DNA of 64,000 nucleotides from Antilocapra americana. Its lineage: Eukaryota; Chordata; Mammalia; Artiodactyla; Antilocapridae. The notes under the pieces are model-generated. The model ran no database searches and was not told the origin of the DNA. It saw only the letters and a program-made list of their open reading frames with translations. Each line of letters begins with the position of its first letter. Position 1 is the stretch's first letter. Location: contig ML660211.1 in the NCBI GenBank assembly GCA_007570785.1, forward strand, positions 6,414,774 to 6,478,773, in the 5' to 3' direction. Shown here piece by piece: positions 34,820 through 45,484 of the stretch. A program made the position numbers and the translations under genes.

Positions 34820-36117
34820 AGAGATTTCAGGTAAATGCGTGGACACACCTGGCTTAGAAGTGCAATATGTCAAGCAATACATGACAACATTTTATTTGGT
34901 GGAATCCAAAGTAAGAACTCTAGTAGACTCATCATAAGTAACTTGGTAAGGTGCTACTACTCTCTGTGCATGAAGGTAACATTTAAGGAATCCTTTGCTA
35001 ACTTAATTATTAGATCACTAGCATTTGAATGGAAGCTGATAACTGCTGACAATGCTACTAAAAAATGTGGTTCAACAAGAGGGCCAAATTGGCTTGGTAA
35101 TATTTTGTCCTCTCTTCCTGCTCACCTCATTTCCACAAGTGCTGCAGACAGATCTTGGTTTGCCTGTCTTATGTGGGAATTTGTGCCAGGAGAGAGAAAC
35201 ATCTCTTCAGAAAAGTTATTTCACCCTTGAACAAGTCAAAGAGAGAAGAAACATAATGGCTCAAGTTTTCACTTTTGATCAGTATCTCCAAGCATGAGAC
35301 CACCGGAATGACTGATACTGAAATTAACTCCATTCTGTTCAATAAACTGGAAGCCTCGAGGTCCCATGTGACTGTTTTGAAGCAGTTCAAGATGAAGAGA
35401 TAGGAATGCATTGATCATTTGCTACCCAGCATGTGTTTATCAACGGCTAATACATTAGGTGTACCCAGTTGAGTCATATCCATTCCTCTTTTTTGTAGAC
35501 GATGAAAACAAAAGATGGAACCAGAGATTTGTCTTCAGTTGAGATTCCTTCATATTAAAAAGAAAAAGTAGGGAAAACATTACTTCTTATATTCTCCTTT
35601 GTTTTCTTCTCTGTTGCCATGAGAACTATTAAGCCACACTGTCATCAGGATTGTAGCTACTGCTGTCTAAATTCTTAAATCCACACACCTAAAACCATTC
35701 ACTTGTTTATCTATTTTCTGTTAGCACTGGTTAGCAGAATATTATTTGATACAAAAAGCCTTCAGAAAGAGCCCAATCAGTATAACTGTAAAGATAATTT
35801 CAAAGCTACACAATGCCCAAGGCTGAAATTGTGCCCAGTTTTTGTCTTTACAGTTTATCACCAGTGATGCTGTTTACTATAGCTCATATGTTTCTCAGTT
35901 AAATTAGATGACAATATTAAGATATTCCATTGATCTAAGAGAAACAATTTAGATGTTCTATGAAATCTCTCATTAACACTTCACATTCAAAGTAAATTGA
36001 ATTCAAAGTACATTATAAAGAAGAAGGTATACATCTGAAAATGTAGAGAAAATGAGTAAAACAGATGCCCAAACATCTGGAAAGTAAACAGATGTTTATT
36101 TTGGCCTGGGCTGTGCT
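34820..36117. other. Unassigned DNA with the longest unexplained plus-strand frame
   Basis: A 131-codon frame lies at 34835-35230, overlapped by an 81-codon frame at 35052-35297. The 131-codon product is of mixed composition, with five cysteines and no domain, signal peptide or repeat that I can recognise. Codon use gives no clear coding signal by eye. Without matches it is best treated as chance or a decayed sequence. Confidence 0.35.
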
Positions 36118-36284
36118 GTCCTTAATTTCTCAATTGTGTCCAACTCTTGGCAACCCCATGAACTTCAGCCTGCCAGGCTCCTCATTCCTGGGGATTCTCC
36201 AGGCAAGAACACTGGAGTGGGCTGCCACCCAGGTCTCTTACACTGCAGGTGGATTCTTTACCAGCTGAGACACTAGGGAAGCCC
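36118..36284 (-). mobile_element. Bov-tA SINE, unit 1
   Basis: Minus-strand unit from TCTCAATTGTGTCCAACTCT to the head end GACACTAGGGAAGCCCC. A deletion joins GGGCTGCC directly to ACCCAGGTCTC. A second unit follows immediately. Confidence 0.92.
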
Positions 36285-36400
36285 CGGAATACTGGAGTGG
36301 GTAGCCTATCCATTCCCCAGGGGATCTTCCAGACCCAGGAATCAAACTGGGGTCTCCTGCATTGCAGGTGGATACTTAACTTAACCAGCTGAGCTGGTAA
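36285..36400 (-). mobile_element. Bov-tA SINE, unit 2 (partial)
   Basis: Minus-strand head and proximal body (GGAATACTGGAGTGGGTAGC, GGGTCTCCTGCATTGCAGGT, CCAGCTGAGCTGG) directly after unit 1, making a tandem pair. Confidence 0.92.
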
Positions 36401-36732
36401 AATAAAGAAGCTCTTATTGTGGCTTAACCGAAGCCAATAAAGTGTGGCTGAGTGAGGTAACACAGGACTATTAAACAGAATATCTGATTTGAAAATCAGA
36501 AATTAACCAGATATTTTTTCAGGACATTAAACAAGAGGAAGAGAGCTTGATTTATTCAATTTATAACACCATACTGAAAGCTTTAACTTTCTCCAGCAGA
36601 TCACATTAGTGTGCTCATAGCTTAGACCAGGAAACTTCAAGATTCTAATAAGTATTCCTGGTGTCTTAATCTATCTATTTAGAACTATCACTCTTGATGT
36701 TTAAACCAACTCAGTCTTCATCTCTTGTTCAC
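36401..36732. other. Unassigned DNA
   Basis: No gene or named repeat seen. Confidence 0.5.
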
Positions 36733-36938
36733 AGCTTCCCAAGTGGTGCTAGTGGCAAAGAACCTGACTGCAAGAGACAGAAGTTATGGGGCTTTGATCC
36801 CTGGGTCAGAAGATCCCCTGGAGGAAGGCATGGCAACCCACTCCATTATTCTTGCCTGGAGAATCCCGTGGACAGAGGAGCCTGGAAGGCTACAGTCCCT
36901 AGGGTTGAAGAGTCAGATACAACTGAAATGACTTAGTG

Positions 36939-36939
<1 letters not shown>
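36733..36939 (+). mobile_element. Bov-tA SINE, full length
   Basis: Plus-strand copy from GCTTCCCAAGTGGTGCTAGT to the body end CAACTGAAATGACTTAGTGA, followed directly by a CA microsatellite that grew from its tail. Confidence 0.93.

Positions 36940-36993
<54 letters not shown>
36940..36993. repeat. (AC)n microsatellite, 27 uninterrupted units
   Basis: Perfect AC dinucleotide run at the tail of a SINE. Its length and lack of interruptions suggest that it is polymorphic. Confidence 0.97.
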
Positions 36994-36996
<3 letters not shown>

Positions 36997-37094
36997 TTCA
37001 CAGCAGTTACTAAGGCTAGTTTGAGAATGATTAGCTGAGAGGGAAAATATTATATAATCCAAAGTTTTGGTTTTTCATAATGAAGGAAACTTTT

Positions 37095-37455
37095 TTGATC
37101 TCTATTTAATTAAAACATTATTAAATTAAAGTATAATTGATTTACAGTATTGTATGTTCATCGGGTGTACAACATGATTCAGTATTTTTATCCATTATCC
37201 TCCATAAACAATTATAAAATATGTACTATATTCCCTGTGTTATACAATACATCCTTGAATCCTATTTGTTTTATATATAGTAGCTTGTATCTCTTAATCC
37301 CATACCCCATCTTGCCCCTCTCCTCACTAATTTGTCCTCTGTATTGTGAGCCTGTTTTTGTTTTGTTATATACATTTGCTTGTTTTTTAGAATCCTCATA
37401 TAGGTGATACAATACAGTATTTGTCATTTTTTCTGACTTATTTCACTAAGCATAA
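37095..37455 (-). mobile_element. Ancient L1 3' UTR fragment
   Basis: Antisense L1: AGTATAATTGATTTACAGTA, TCGGGTGTACAACATGATTC, GTAGCTTGTATCTCTTAATC, CATATAGGTGATACAATACA, CTGACTTATTTCACTAAGCA. The order agrees with older L1 3' UTRs. Confidence 0.82.
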
Positions 37456-37981
37456 GAGCTCACAACTGGCCTGAAACAGATGCCTTGCAAGATATCAACT
37501 TGAAGGGTGGTAGTGTGGACAACTGTAAGCTCCTCATTACTGGAGTTACACCATCAAAAGCTCTGATTATCTTTGGAAGAGTGGATATCATAAGCACCGA
37601 TCATTTTCAATGGTACTGCTCATGATTCTATATTTGGCACTTCGCAGGCTTCTCTAAGACTATCTGGAAGTTGGAAACCTGAGTAGGAAGGGTGATTATT
37701 CAAGGCATGCCACATATATGAGCTCTCCTCCCAGCAAGGACATCTCATTCTTGTATCAAGCAGAAAAGCCAAACTAGTTTCAGAAGCTGATGTCATATAG
37801 TGTACTGAAAGTACCTATTAGAAAGAACTGTAGGACTTTCCAAAATCCAGTTTAACCTAAGTATGCAAAAAAAAAAAAAATCCAATTTCTGTCACTTCAG
37901 TTTTATATCACTGCAGGAAACTCTAGACTGCAGCTTTCCTCCTGCAACCCAGAGCTGCCAATTTACAAATACCTCAGAGAG
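37456..37981. other. Unassigned DNA of mixed composition
   Basis: No gene or named repeat recognised; a poly(A) run lies at 37867-37880. Confidence 0.5.
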
Positions 37982-38198
37982 GGTTTCCCCCATGGCTCAG
38001 ACGAAAAAGCATCTACCTGCAAGGCAGGAGACCTGGATTCAATCCCTGGGTGGGGAAAATCCCCTGGAGAAGGTAATGTTAACACGCTCCAGTTTTCTTG
38101 CCAGGAGAATCCCATGGACAGTGGAGCCTGGCAGGCTACAGTCTATGGTGTCACAAAGAGTCAGACATGACTGAGAGATAAATGCTTTCACTTTCAGA
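37982..38198 (+). mobile_element. Bov-tA SINE, full length
   Basis: Plus-strand copy: GGTTTCCCCCATGGCTCAGA, GCAAGGCAGGAGACCTGGAT, GGAGCCTGGCAGGCTACAGT, GTCAGACATGACTGAGAGAT and a CTTTCACTTTCA tail. Confidence 0.93.
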
Positions 38199-38424
38199 GA
38201 ATTCAGGTTGGAAGGGCTAGCTCCTCCCAAAAGGCTTTCCTCTTCCCAGGATCATGTGCCCTTGAATCTATGATAGCTCGACTGCTTTTTTCTACCTGCC
38301 AGTAGTTGGCTTTGTTTGCTTGCTTGTCTTAATTTAAATTAGACTTTAAAGATTTTCTCTGTGGGAGAGTTTATCCAACATGAACTACTCCATTATGGAA
38401 ACAATACAGAATTGGAAATAACCT
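38199..38424. other. Unassigned DNA
   Basis: No gene or named repeat recognised. Confidence 0.5.
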
Positions 38425-38985
38425 AAACAGCATATTCAAAAGCAGAGACATTACTTTACCAACAAAGGTCCGTTTGGTCAAAGCTATGGTTTTTCCAGTA
38501 GTCATGTATGGATGTTGGACTACATGTAGTCATGTATGGATGTTTTTCCAGGAATCATGTATGGAGAGTTGGACTACAAAGGAAACTGAGCACCGAAGAA
38601 TTGATGCTTTGGTACTGTGGTATTGGAGAAGATTCTTGAGAGTCCCTTGGACTGCAAGGAGATCCAACCTGTCAATCCTAAAGGAAATCAGTCCTGAATA
38701 TTCATTGGAAAGACTGATGCTGAAGCGGAAACTCCAATACTTTGGCCACCTGATGCGAAGAGCTGACTCATTTGAAAAGACCCCGATGCTGGGAAAGGTT
38801 GAAGGCGGGAGGAGAAGGGGACGACAGAGGATGAGATGGTTGGATGGCATCACTGACGTGATGGACATGAGTTTGTGTCATTACTGCTCCGGGAGCTGGT
38901 GATGGACAGGGAAGCCTGGCATGCTGCAGTCCATGGGGTTGCAAAGAGTCAGACACAACTGAGCGAATGAACTGAACTGAGTGCA
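38425..38985 (+). mobile_element. BovB LINE, 3' end fragment with internal duplication
   Basis: Plus-strand BovB from AGCATATTCAAAAGCAGAGA to the 3' end GAACTGAACTGAGTG. The region around 38500-38570 contains GTCATGTATGGA three times where one is normal. Confidence 0.93.
38474..38902 (+). pseudogene. BovB protein C-terminal fragment
   Basis: A 142-codon frame: MVKAMVFPVVMYGC, then an inserted duplicate segment (WTTCSHVWMFFQESCM), then [68 protein letters not shown]. It is the part of BovB after the polymerase core. The duplication keeps the frame open but disrupts the conserved CESWT region. The frame ends early, before the usual C-terminus. Confidence 0.92.
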
Positions 38986-39040
38986 ATCTCACTTGAAATT
39001 CTTTAAGTAAAACTGACTATCTTTTCATATATTTAGGTAT

Positions 39041-39080
39041 ATACATAAATACTTACAATTATACATAAATACTTACAATT
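39041..39080 (+). repeat. Perfect 20-base tandem duplication
   Basis: ATACATAAATACTTACAATT occurs twice in a row without mismatch. Confidence 0.97.
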
Positions 39081-39760
39081 ACTTCTTCTTCAACTGTGTG
39101 TTCATATCTATTGACTATTTTCTGCTTGGCTGTTTATTTTTTCTTTATTGACTTTCTAAAACTTTCTGTATTGAGAAATCAGGGCTTTTTTCTGAAGCAT
39201 GAACTGCAGTGTTTTTTGTTTGTTTTTGCTCATTTTTTCATTTACCATTTTGTCTTTGGATGCATTTTTTTCTTCCTCTGTCTGACACCCCTGTGCAAAA
39301 ATGTGGGAAGTGCTTTTTTTCTGTGCTGAACCAGTTTTTTTCCCCTTCATGTCTCCTGGATTTTGACTGATAGTTAGAAATGTCTTTCTCAAATTCAAAT
39401 TAACAATAGAAAACTTTATTCTTATATTCTAAAGTTTTTATGTTTTGTTTTGATCAACTGAAATATTTTTGATTATGATAAGAGGTATGGATCCAAATAA
39501 TTTTATTTAATGTCCATCCTGTTATCCCAATACCATGTTTAAATACTAACATTTTCAACTGGTTTGCATTCATGCATTTTGCTATAGTAAATTCTCTAAT
39601 TATCTGAGCTTGATTGGAGAATTTTTCATTCTATTCCTTAAAAAAAAAAAAATCGATGCCTGTGGCAAAAGAACTTTTAATAATTAAAGCTTATTTACTT
39701 ATCTTTAAAATTCTTGGAATGCTAGCCCCTATCATCTCACTTACCTTACATATTTATTTT
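39081..39760. other. Unassigned AT-rich DNA
   Basis: T-rich on the plus strand. Frames on both strands at 39096-39398 lack protein features. No named repeat is recognised, although old L1 sequence is possible. Confidence 0.45.
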
Positions 39761-39836
39761 ATGTATTTTTATGATTTGTAATTTTTATGTATTTTTATGA
39801 TTTGTAATTTATGTATTTTTATGATTTGTAATTTTT
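39761..39836 (+). repeat. Three-copy tandem repeat, unit 24-26 bases
   Basis: Units at 39761-39786, 39787-39810 and 39811-39836 share ATGTATTTTTATGATTTGTA and differ only in the number of trailing T bases. Confidence 0.96.
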
Positions 39837-39837
39837 A

Positions 39838-39993
39838 AAAATTATTGAAATAGCTGATTTATAATATATTAGCTTCTGATATATAACAAAATGATTCGGC
39901 AAAATGATACCCACAACATATATCTATTACACATATATAATATATATATATATATATATACACTACTTTTTCATATTTTTCATAATCTTTTCT
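39838..39993 (-). mobile_element. L1 3' UTR fragment with TA microsatellite
   Basis: AGCTGATTTATAATATATTA, ACAAAATGATTCGGC and ACATATATCTATTACAC resemble antisense L1 3' UTR. A (TA)n run is at about 39938-39960. Confidence 0.6.
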
Positions 39994-40215
39994 GACTGAC
40001 TCATTGGAAAAGACCTTGAAGCTGGGAAAGACTGCATGCTGGAAGAGAAGGGGATAACAGAGGATGAGATAGTTGGATGGTATCACCGACCCTATGGACA
40101 TGAGTTTGAGCAAGCTCTGGGAGTTGGTGATGGATGACGAAGCCTAGCATGCTGCAGCCCTTGGGGTTGCAAAGAGTTGGACATGACTGAATGGTTGAAC
40201 TGAACTGAACTGATA
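39994..40215 (+). mobile_element. BovB LINE, extreme 3' end
   Basis: Plus strand: GACTCATTGGAAAAGACCTT, AACAGAGGATGAGATAGTTG, GGAGTTGGTGATGGATGACG, ending in GAACTGAACTGAACTGAT. It retains the 3'-terminal short tandem units typical of BovB. Confidence 0.95.
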
Positions 40216-40524
40216 ATGGTGAGACAGGTTTCTCGCAATTAAAGAATAAAGTCATAAATATGGACAACTAAACTTACTACAGTGAACACTGTGATATTGG
40301 ATTAGGTATAATGATACATTTGTGCTTGTAAGTGCATTTGTGAGTTGTGTGTTTATACATATATCTATATAGACATAAAACATATAAATCTACATAGATA
40401 TGTTCCTAACCTCTGTCCCCAAGATGACTGATCCAGCTAATCAGTGAGTTAGAGGGAAGAGGTGTAGAATTGAGAATAAGCTACATACAAGCAGATCAAT
40501 AAAATAAGTTAATAAATGACTAAT
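40216..40524. other. Unassigned AT-rich DNA
   Basis: No gene or named repeat seen. Confidence 0.5.
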
Positions 40525-40744
40525 GGGCTTCCCAGGTTGCACACCAGTGGTAAAAAATCCACCTGCCAGTGCAGGAGATGCAAGAGACATGGGTTCGATC
40601 CTTGGGTCAGGAAGGTGCCCTGGAGAAGGAAATGGCAACCTACTCCAGTATTCTTGCCTGGGAAATCCCATGGACAGAGAAGGCTGGCAGACTACAGTCC
40701 ATGGGGCCACAAAGAGTAGAACATGATTAAGCTACTGAACATGC
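40525..40744 (+). mobile_element. Bov-tA SINE, full length, intact B box
   Basis: Plus-strand copy from GGGCTTCCCAGGTTGCACAC to the body end near 40740. The tRNA-type B box GGTTCGATCC is intact at 40592-40601, so the RNA polymerase III control element is at least partly preserved. Confidence 0.94.
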
Positions 40745-42137
40745 AATAAAATCTAAAGTTAGAAAAGAGATTTTGTATTTCTGGCTTTAATCTGTTCTCT
40801 CAAAAGCTTTGTGAGAAATCACTGCAATCCCAGTGTTTGACTTTATCATCTTTCTGCCACATAGATGTGATGTTGCCAAGCCTCTGTATTTGGAATGGGT
40901 CAGAACCATGGATGCATTTTAGGCCTAAGGGCTGGTATTTCCTCTGTGCAAATAAATGTTGCCAACGGTAAATGTTCCCATTTAATAATTGCTTTTTCTT
41001 TTAATTCTAAAGTTCTAATGCATAGTTTTATTTGACTGCCTCACCTCTTTTCTGCCACTGATTATATAACTGATACGGAGCCTAAGGACTCTTTCATCTG
41101 GAAAATTTGCTCCTACACCAAAGACTGGTCCAATGGTTGAGGCTCCGTGCTTTGCTGACAAAGCAACCATTTCTTTGCTTTCATTGCTTCATTTTCCTTA
41201 TTATTATAGTCCTGTATTTGTTTCCTGTGAAAGCATCATGTTGATATCCTTTTTCAAACTACTTCAACATTCCTTAACAGAGGCAATCTACAAAAACTAT
41301 ATTATCAATTCTAATAAGAAAATATGGGATTAAATGCCAACTCTAGAGTTTACCTGTTGAAGGAAGATGACTAAAAAACTCTGCTTGCCCTATTTAAGTC
41401 ACTGCATTTTCACCAGCTGCAAAGGAACATTACAAATATATGTAAAAGTACACTGTGAAATTCAAAACTTTGATATTATTTAGAACATTAAGACATCCTA
41501 ATTTATAAATATGTGCCCTAGTTAATTCATTATTGCAAGCTCTGCTACATATTAGAAGCAGTTTTTCTTAGGTATTCAAAGGTTTATAAGTCAATCAGGC
41601 TTTTAATATGTAAAGTATTTATTGTGTGAATGTAAGATATTCTGTGAATGATAATACCTCTCGTTTCAGGTTAGAGAAAGATTCATTATCTTTCTGATCC
41701 CCTTACTCAGTATTCTGGGGGAAAATACATGGACAGCCAATAAGCTGAGTTAATTTTTCCCTGAATGCAAATTTAGGTGTTTTATAAGAACTTTACAGTT
41801 CAAATAGTGTTTAAAAAGGCAAAGCTATCAAACCATTATCATATTGTATACAAAGAATAAATATTAGAGCCTAAATCACCTCGAGAATCTAAATGTCCTA
41901 TACCCTGCATGGTGTAGACACAGTCCTTTAAACTCTCTGGACTTTATTTTCTCATCTGTCTTCTTTAGAGGTAAGCTATCAAATTCACAGGACATTTTAA
42001 AATTTGAAATAACTGTGTTATGACAACTCCAAATCATTATATAAACATGTAATAAAGTATAAAATAAAGAAAATATGTTGGAGAAGTTCAAATAGCCATC
42101 TTGAAGCAAAATATGAAGTGTATGTTAAAAATGGCAG
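40745..42137. other. Unassigned DNA
   Basis: About 1.4 kb with no gene or clearly named repeat. A short plus-strand MIR-like patch (CTCATCTGTCTTCTTTAGAG) lies near 41952-41971 but is too short to call. Confidence 0.45.
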
Positions 42138-42262
42138 AGAAGGGACTTCCCTGGTAGTCTACTGGTTAAAAATCTGCACTTTCACTGCAGGCAACCTGGG
42201 TTTGATCCCTTGTCAGAGAACCAAGATCCCACATGCCTGCACAGTGTAGTCAAACATAAATA
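42138..42262 (+). mobile_element. CHR-type cetartiodactyl SINE
   Basis: GGGACTTCCCTGGTAGTCTA, CTGGTTAAAAATCTGCACTT, CCTGGGTTTGATCCCTTGTC and AACCAAGATCCCACATGCCT match the CHR SINE family of whales and even-toed ungulates, which is distinct from Bov-tA. It ends in an AAATAAAT tail. Confidence 0.85.
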
Positions 42263-42429
42263 AATACAATGAAGAAACAGCATCATATTAATATGTTTAT
42301 TAAAAAACAGAAAGAAGGAAGAGAGGCAGCAGAGATATTTCTTTTCCCCAATGATGGAAAGCTGTCAGACCTAGCTTGGTTTGCATATGCAGACATTTTT
42401 AAAATAGAAAAAAAAGTTTCTTATTGTTA

Positions 42430-42650
42430 GGTCAGGCTCCTAGGTGGTACTAGTGGTAAAGAACCCACCTGCCAATGCAGGAGACATTAGAGATGTGGAT
42501 TTGATCTCTGGGTCAAAAAGATCCCCTGGAGAGCAACCCACTTCAGTATTCTTGTCTGGAGAATCCCAGGGACAGAGGAGCCTGGCAGGCTACAGTCTAC
42601 AGAGTCTCAGAGTTGGACGTGACTGAAGTGACTTAGCATGCATACATGCA
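42430..42650 (+). mobile_element. Bov-tA SINE, nearly full length
   Basis: Plus-strand copy: GGCTCCTAGGTGGTACTAGT, CCTGCCAATGCAGGAGACAT, GGAGCCTGGCAGGCTACAGT, GACTGAAGTGACTTAGCATG, with a short CATGCATA tail repeat. Part of the central body is missing between CCCCTGGAGA and GCAACCCACT. Confidence 0.93.
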
Positions 42651-42955
42651 TGCATTGTTAAGTCATTGTCATCAGGTGGACCAAGCATACGAACAACTGT
42701 TTTATGAATGACTATAATGAAATTTGCAAAAGTTGTAAGCCAGGCATTTTAATATACACCCAATTATGTATACCTGTGCCTAAAGAAGATGCCCTGAAAA
42801 ACTATTCACTATTCATCAAATTATTTAATATCCTTATCCTGTAACAAGACTAGGAGATCTTCATGCATTATATATTATATCCTTGTTTTGTGCCAGAGGT
42901 TATGACAAAAGCTTAGAGCAACTAAATTGCCACTAGGAAAAGTCTATTAAAACTG
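42651..42955. other. Unassigned AT-rich DNA
   Basis: No gene or named repeat seen. Confidence 0.5.
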
Positions 42956-43330
42956 TAATTGACTCTTTATTCATTTGTTCAATTAAAAATACTTATTAAG
43001 TGTTCATGCTGAGTTCTATTCAAGCAGGTATGGATGTATAGGTAAAGAAGACAAATTCTGTTTCCTCATGACGTTTAAATGCTATTAGGAAAAAAGTGTG
43101 ACATACAGGCAGGCATATGATGATTTTAGCTTATCAACCTAAATATGTAACATGACTGAGACTGCTGTAGGAAGGTATTTTAGAACAGGCTGTTAGGAAA
43201 GAGTTTTCTGTGATGATGACCTAGGAACTTAATGAGGAGGGATGTTTCAAATGAAAATTGGTGGGGCCAGAGATAGAGCTTTTTGGGTAAGAGAAAGAAC
43301 ATGGAAACAACATGTTCAAAGTTTGATATC
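42956..43330 (+). repeat. Ancient mammalian interspersed repeat, family unsure
   Basis: AATACTTATTAAGTGTTCAT, TTCTGTTTCCTCATGACGTT, and further on GAAAGAACATGGAAACAACA and GTTCAAAG follow the order of a common old mammalian repeat (a growth-class tail with CTCATGGAGCTTAC-like and GCATGTGCAAAGG-like blocks). I cannot give the family name with confidence. Confidence 0.4.
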
Positions 43331-43430
43331 AGAAAGTAATCAAATTACAGATAACCCTAAAGAGTATGTACAGGTTGAACTAGCTGTATACCCAAAGAGA
43401 AAATGGAAAAATTTCTTTTTTTTCTTTTTT

Positions 43431-43841
43431 TTTACACTTTTTTTTTTTTTAATTATTGTTTTAGCCATACATTGTTATGATATCACCATGGGTTTACATA
43501 TGCTTCCCCTCCGGGTCCCCCCTCCCTCCTCCCTCCCCCCCGGGAAATCTCGCTGCACCAGTCCCGAGCATCGATCCTGGGCTGGCGATTGATTAGACAC
43601 ATGACAATTAACATGCTTCAATGCCCTTCTCCCATCTCATCCCACCCTTACCCTCATCCACAAAGTCCACAAGTCTATTCTATACATCTGCGTTCCTTTT
43701 GTTGTCTCCCATGTTGGGTTCTCATTACTGTCTTTCTAGATTCCATATATATGTGTTAATATACTGTATTGTTGTTTTTGCTTCTGGCTTACTTCACTCT
43801 GGATAATGGGCTCCAGTTTCGTCCATCTGAGTAGAATTGCT
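43431..43841 (-). mobile_element. 5'-truncated bovine-type L1, 3' UTR
   Basis: Minus-strand copy. The poly(A) appears as T runs before 43450, then CCATGGGTTTACATATGCTT, the GC-rich block 43505-43575, ATGACAATTAACATGCTTCA, and the inner end GTAGAATTGCT. The sequence is close to the copies at 5494-6354 and 44464-44685, so it belongs to the same young subfamily. Frames at 43242-43806 are L1 non-coding sequence. Confidence 0.93.
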
Positions 43842-44264
43842 ACATCTATACCAAAGCTAACAGTTAAAATAAGCAAAAAAAAAAATAAAATAAAAATGTT
43901 GTATCACCAGTATTTTCAAACAACTTCAGAAATAAACACACCTAAAATTCACTGTTAATTTTTGTTATTGATGAAACTGAGGAAGTAAAACCCTCCTGTT
44001 CATAAGAAGTTCATTGTGGAATGCCTTATGTATCCAACAGAATTTAGAATTTAAACAACTACATCCTCCTTATGAAAACATATTGTTAATCTGTTATTCT
44101 AGGCACTTACTTTAAGTATCAAGTGTAATACCGTACATAAAAATGATAATTTTGGAAGAACAAACAATAAAAAGAGACAGAACATAGATATATAAAATAA
44201 TACAACTTTTCTTCTCAGTACTTTTGGAAATAATATATAAAAAAGGTATCTTTAATAGTCCTAG
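43842..44264. other. Unassigned AT-rich DNA
   Basis: No gene or named repeat recognised. Confidence 0.5.
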
Positions 44265-44455
44265 AGCTGTTAAAAAATTGAATTCAAGTTAAAAAGCTCC
44301 CCTCAAAATATATCCCCAGACACAAGTAACTTACATGAGAATTCTGATAAATATTTAAGAAAGTTTAACATCAGTTTTACAAAACTCTTCCAGAAATAGA
44401 AGAGAAATAAACAGCACCTAATTAATTTTATGAGGCCTTGTGTTACTCTGATTAA
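44265..44455 (+). mobile_element. Ancient L1 ORF2 fragment, left part
   Basis: AATTCTGATAAATATTTAAG, CAAAACTCTTCCAGAAATAG and TTTTATGAGGCCTTGTGTTA follow old L1 ORF2 sequence at the start of the RT domain. All frames are broken. It continues after a young L1 insertion at about 44690. Confidence 0.75.
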
Positions 44456-44463
44456 AAAAAAAA

Positions 44464-44685
44464 AGGGTGGGATGATATGGGAGAATGGCATTGAAACATG
44501 TTAATTATCAAATGTGAAATCAATCACCAGCTCAGGATTGATGCTCAGGGCTGGTGCACCAAGATTTCCCAGGGGGAGGGAGTCGGGAGGGATGAGGGAG
44601 TGGGGTTCTGGAGGGGGAGCATATGTAAACCCATGGCGATATCATGTCATTGTATGGCAAAACCAATAAAAAAAAAAAAAGCTGA
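44464..44685 (+). mobile_element. Short 5'-truncated bovine-type L1 3' end
   Basis: Plus strand from AGGGTGGGATGATATGGGAG to GGCAAAACCAATAAAAAAAA. It sits inside the older L1 ORF2, with A-rich sequence on both sides that hides any target duplication. It is the same subfamily as the copies at 5494 and 43431. Confidence 0.93.
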
Positions 44686-44689
44686 AATG

Positions 44690-44955
44690 AAAAGAAAAGG
44701 TATATATAAAAAAGAAACTACATATCAATATCTCTCATATGAAAATTTGAAAAATCTTCAATGTAATATTAACAAATTGAATATAACACTCTATAAAAAA
44801 AGAACTGTATATATGGACTTTATTTGAAAGATGCAATATGGGTTAAATAGTAGCAAATCAATTAGTATAATCTACTATATTAAACAGCTAAGGAATAAAA
44901 GTTACATAATTATATCAATCAAGCATTGAAGCATACTTCTATCTACTACCAAGAA
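44690..44955 (+). mobile_element. Ancient L1 ORF2 fragment, right part
   Basis: CTACATATCAATATCTCTCA, AGTAGCAAATCAATTAGTAT and TTATATCAATCAAGCATTGA continue the older L1 from 44455. Decay is strong and there is no usable frame. Confidence 0.65.
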
Positions 44956-45441
44956 TAGTAATGGCTGTCTACTGAAACTTTACATCATTTAAATTATCAT
45001 GTCTTGAAAATTAAGTTATGTGTGATACCCTTCAAAAGGTACATAAAATGTTGTGGAGCACTGGTTTTGATATAAATTGTTTTTATTGTTTATCATTAAC
45101 AGGCATTCACTCTTTATGACCAAATATAACTTTATGACCCCAAAATATTTCTAACTTAAAAAAGAATGTAAAGGCATTAAATTAATATTTACAACATAAT
45201 TTATCATAATAGATTATTTTGCATGCAGAAATTGAATCACTGCTCACAGTATATATGTAGGATGGGTGATAGCACTTTTCTTCTGAGTTAATTATTATTA
45301 CCCTACATGTTCTCTTAAAATTCTATATTTTCTGTACTTATAAGTTTGAACTAATATAGAATATTATATGAGAAACCATGATATGCTTTTATTTTTCCTT
45401 GTTAAAATTATTTCATCATTAGCTTAAGAAAAAGTAGTGCA
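44956..45441. other. Unassigned AT-rich DNA
   Basis: No gene or named repeat recognised. Confidence 0.5.
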
Positions 45442-45471
45442 TTATTTTATATCTATATATATACATATGTA
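45442..45471 (+). repeat. Left copy of a 30-base direct repeat flanking an L1
   Basis: Identical to 46166-46195 over 30 bases, including the TATATC-TATATATATAC part. Confidence 0.95.
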
Positions 45472-45484
45472 GAAATACTCCTAA

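Noticed and set aside
43385..43856. Similar TATACC(C)AAAG motifs on both sides of the minus-strand L1 tail as a target duplication
   Set aside because: They do not abut the element ends and the left copy is separated from the poly(T) by unrelated sequence.
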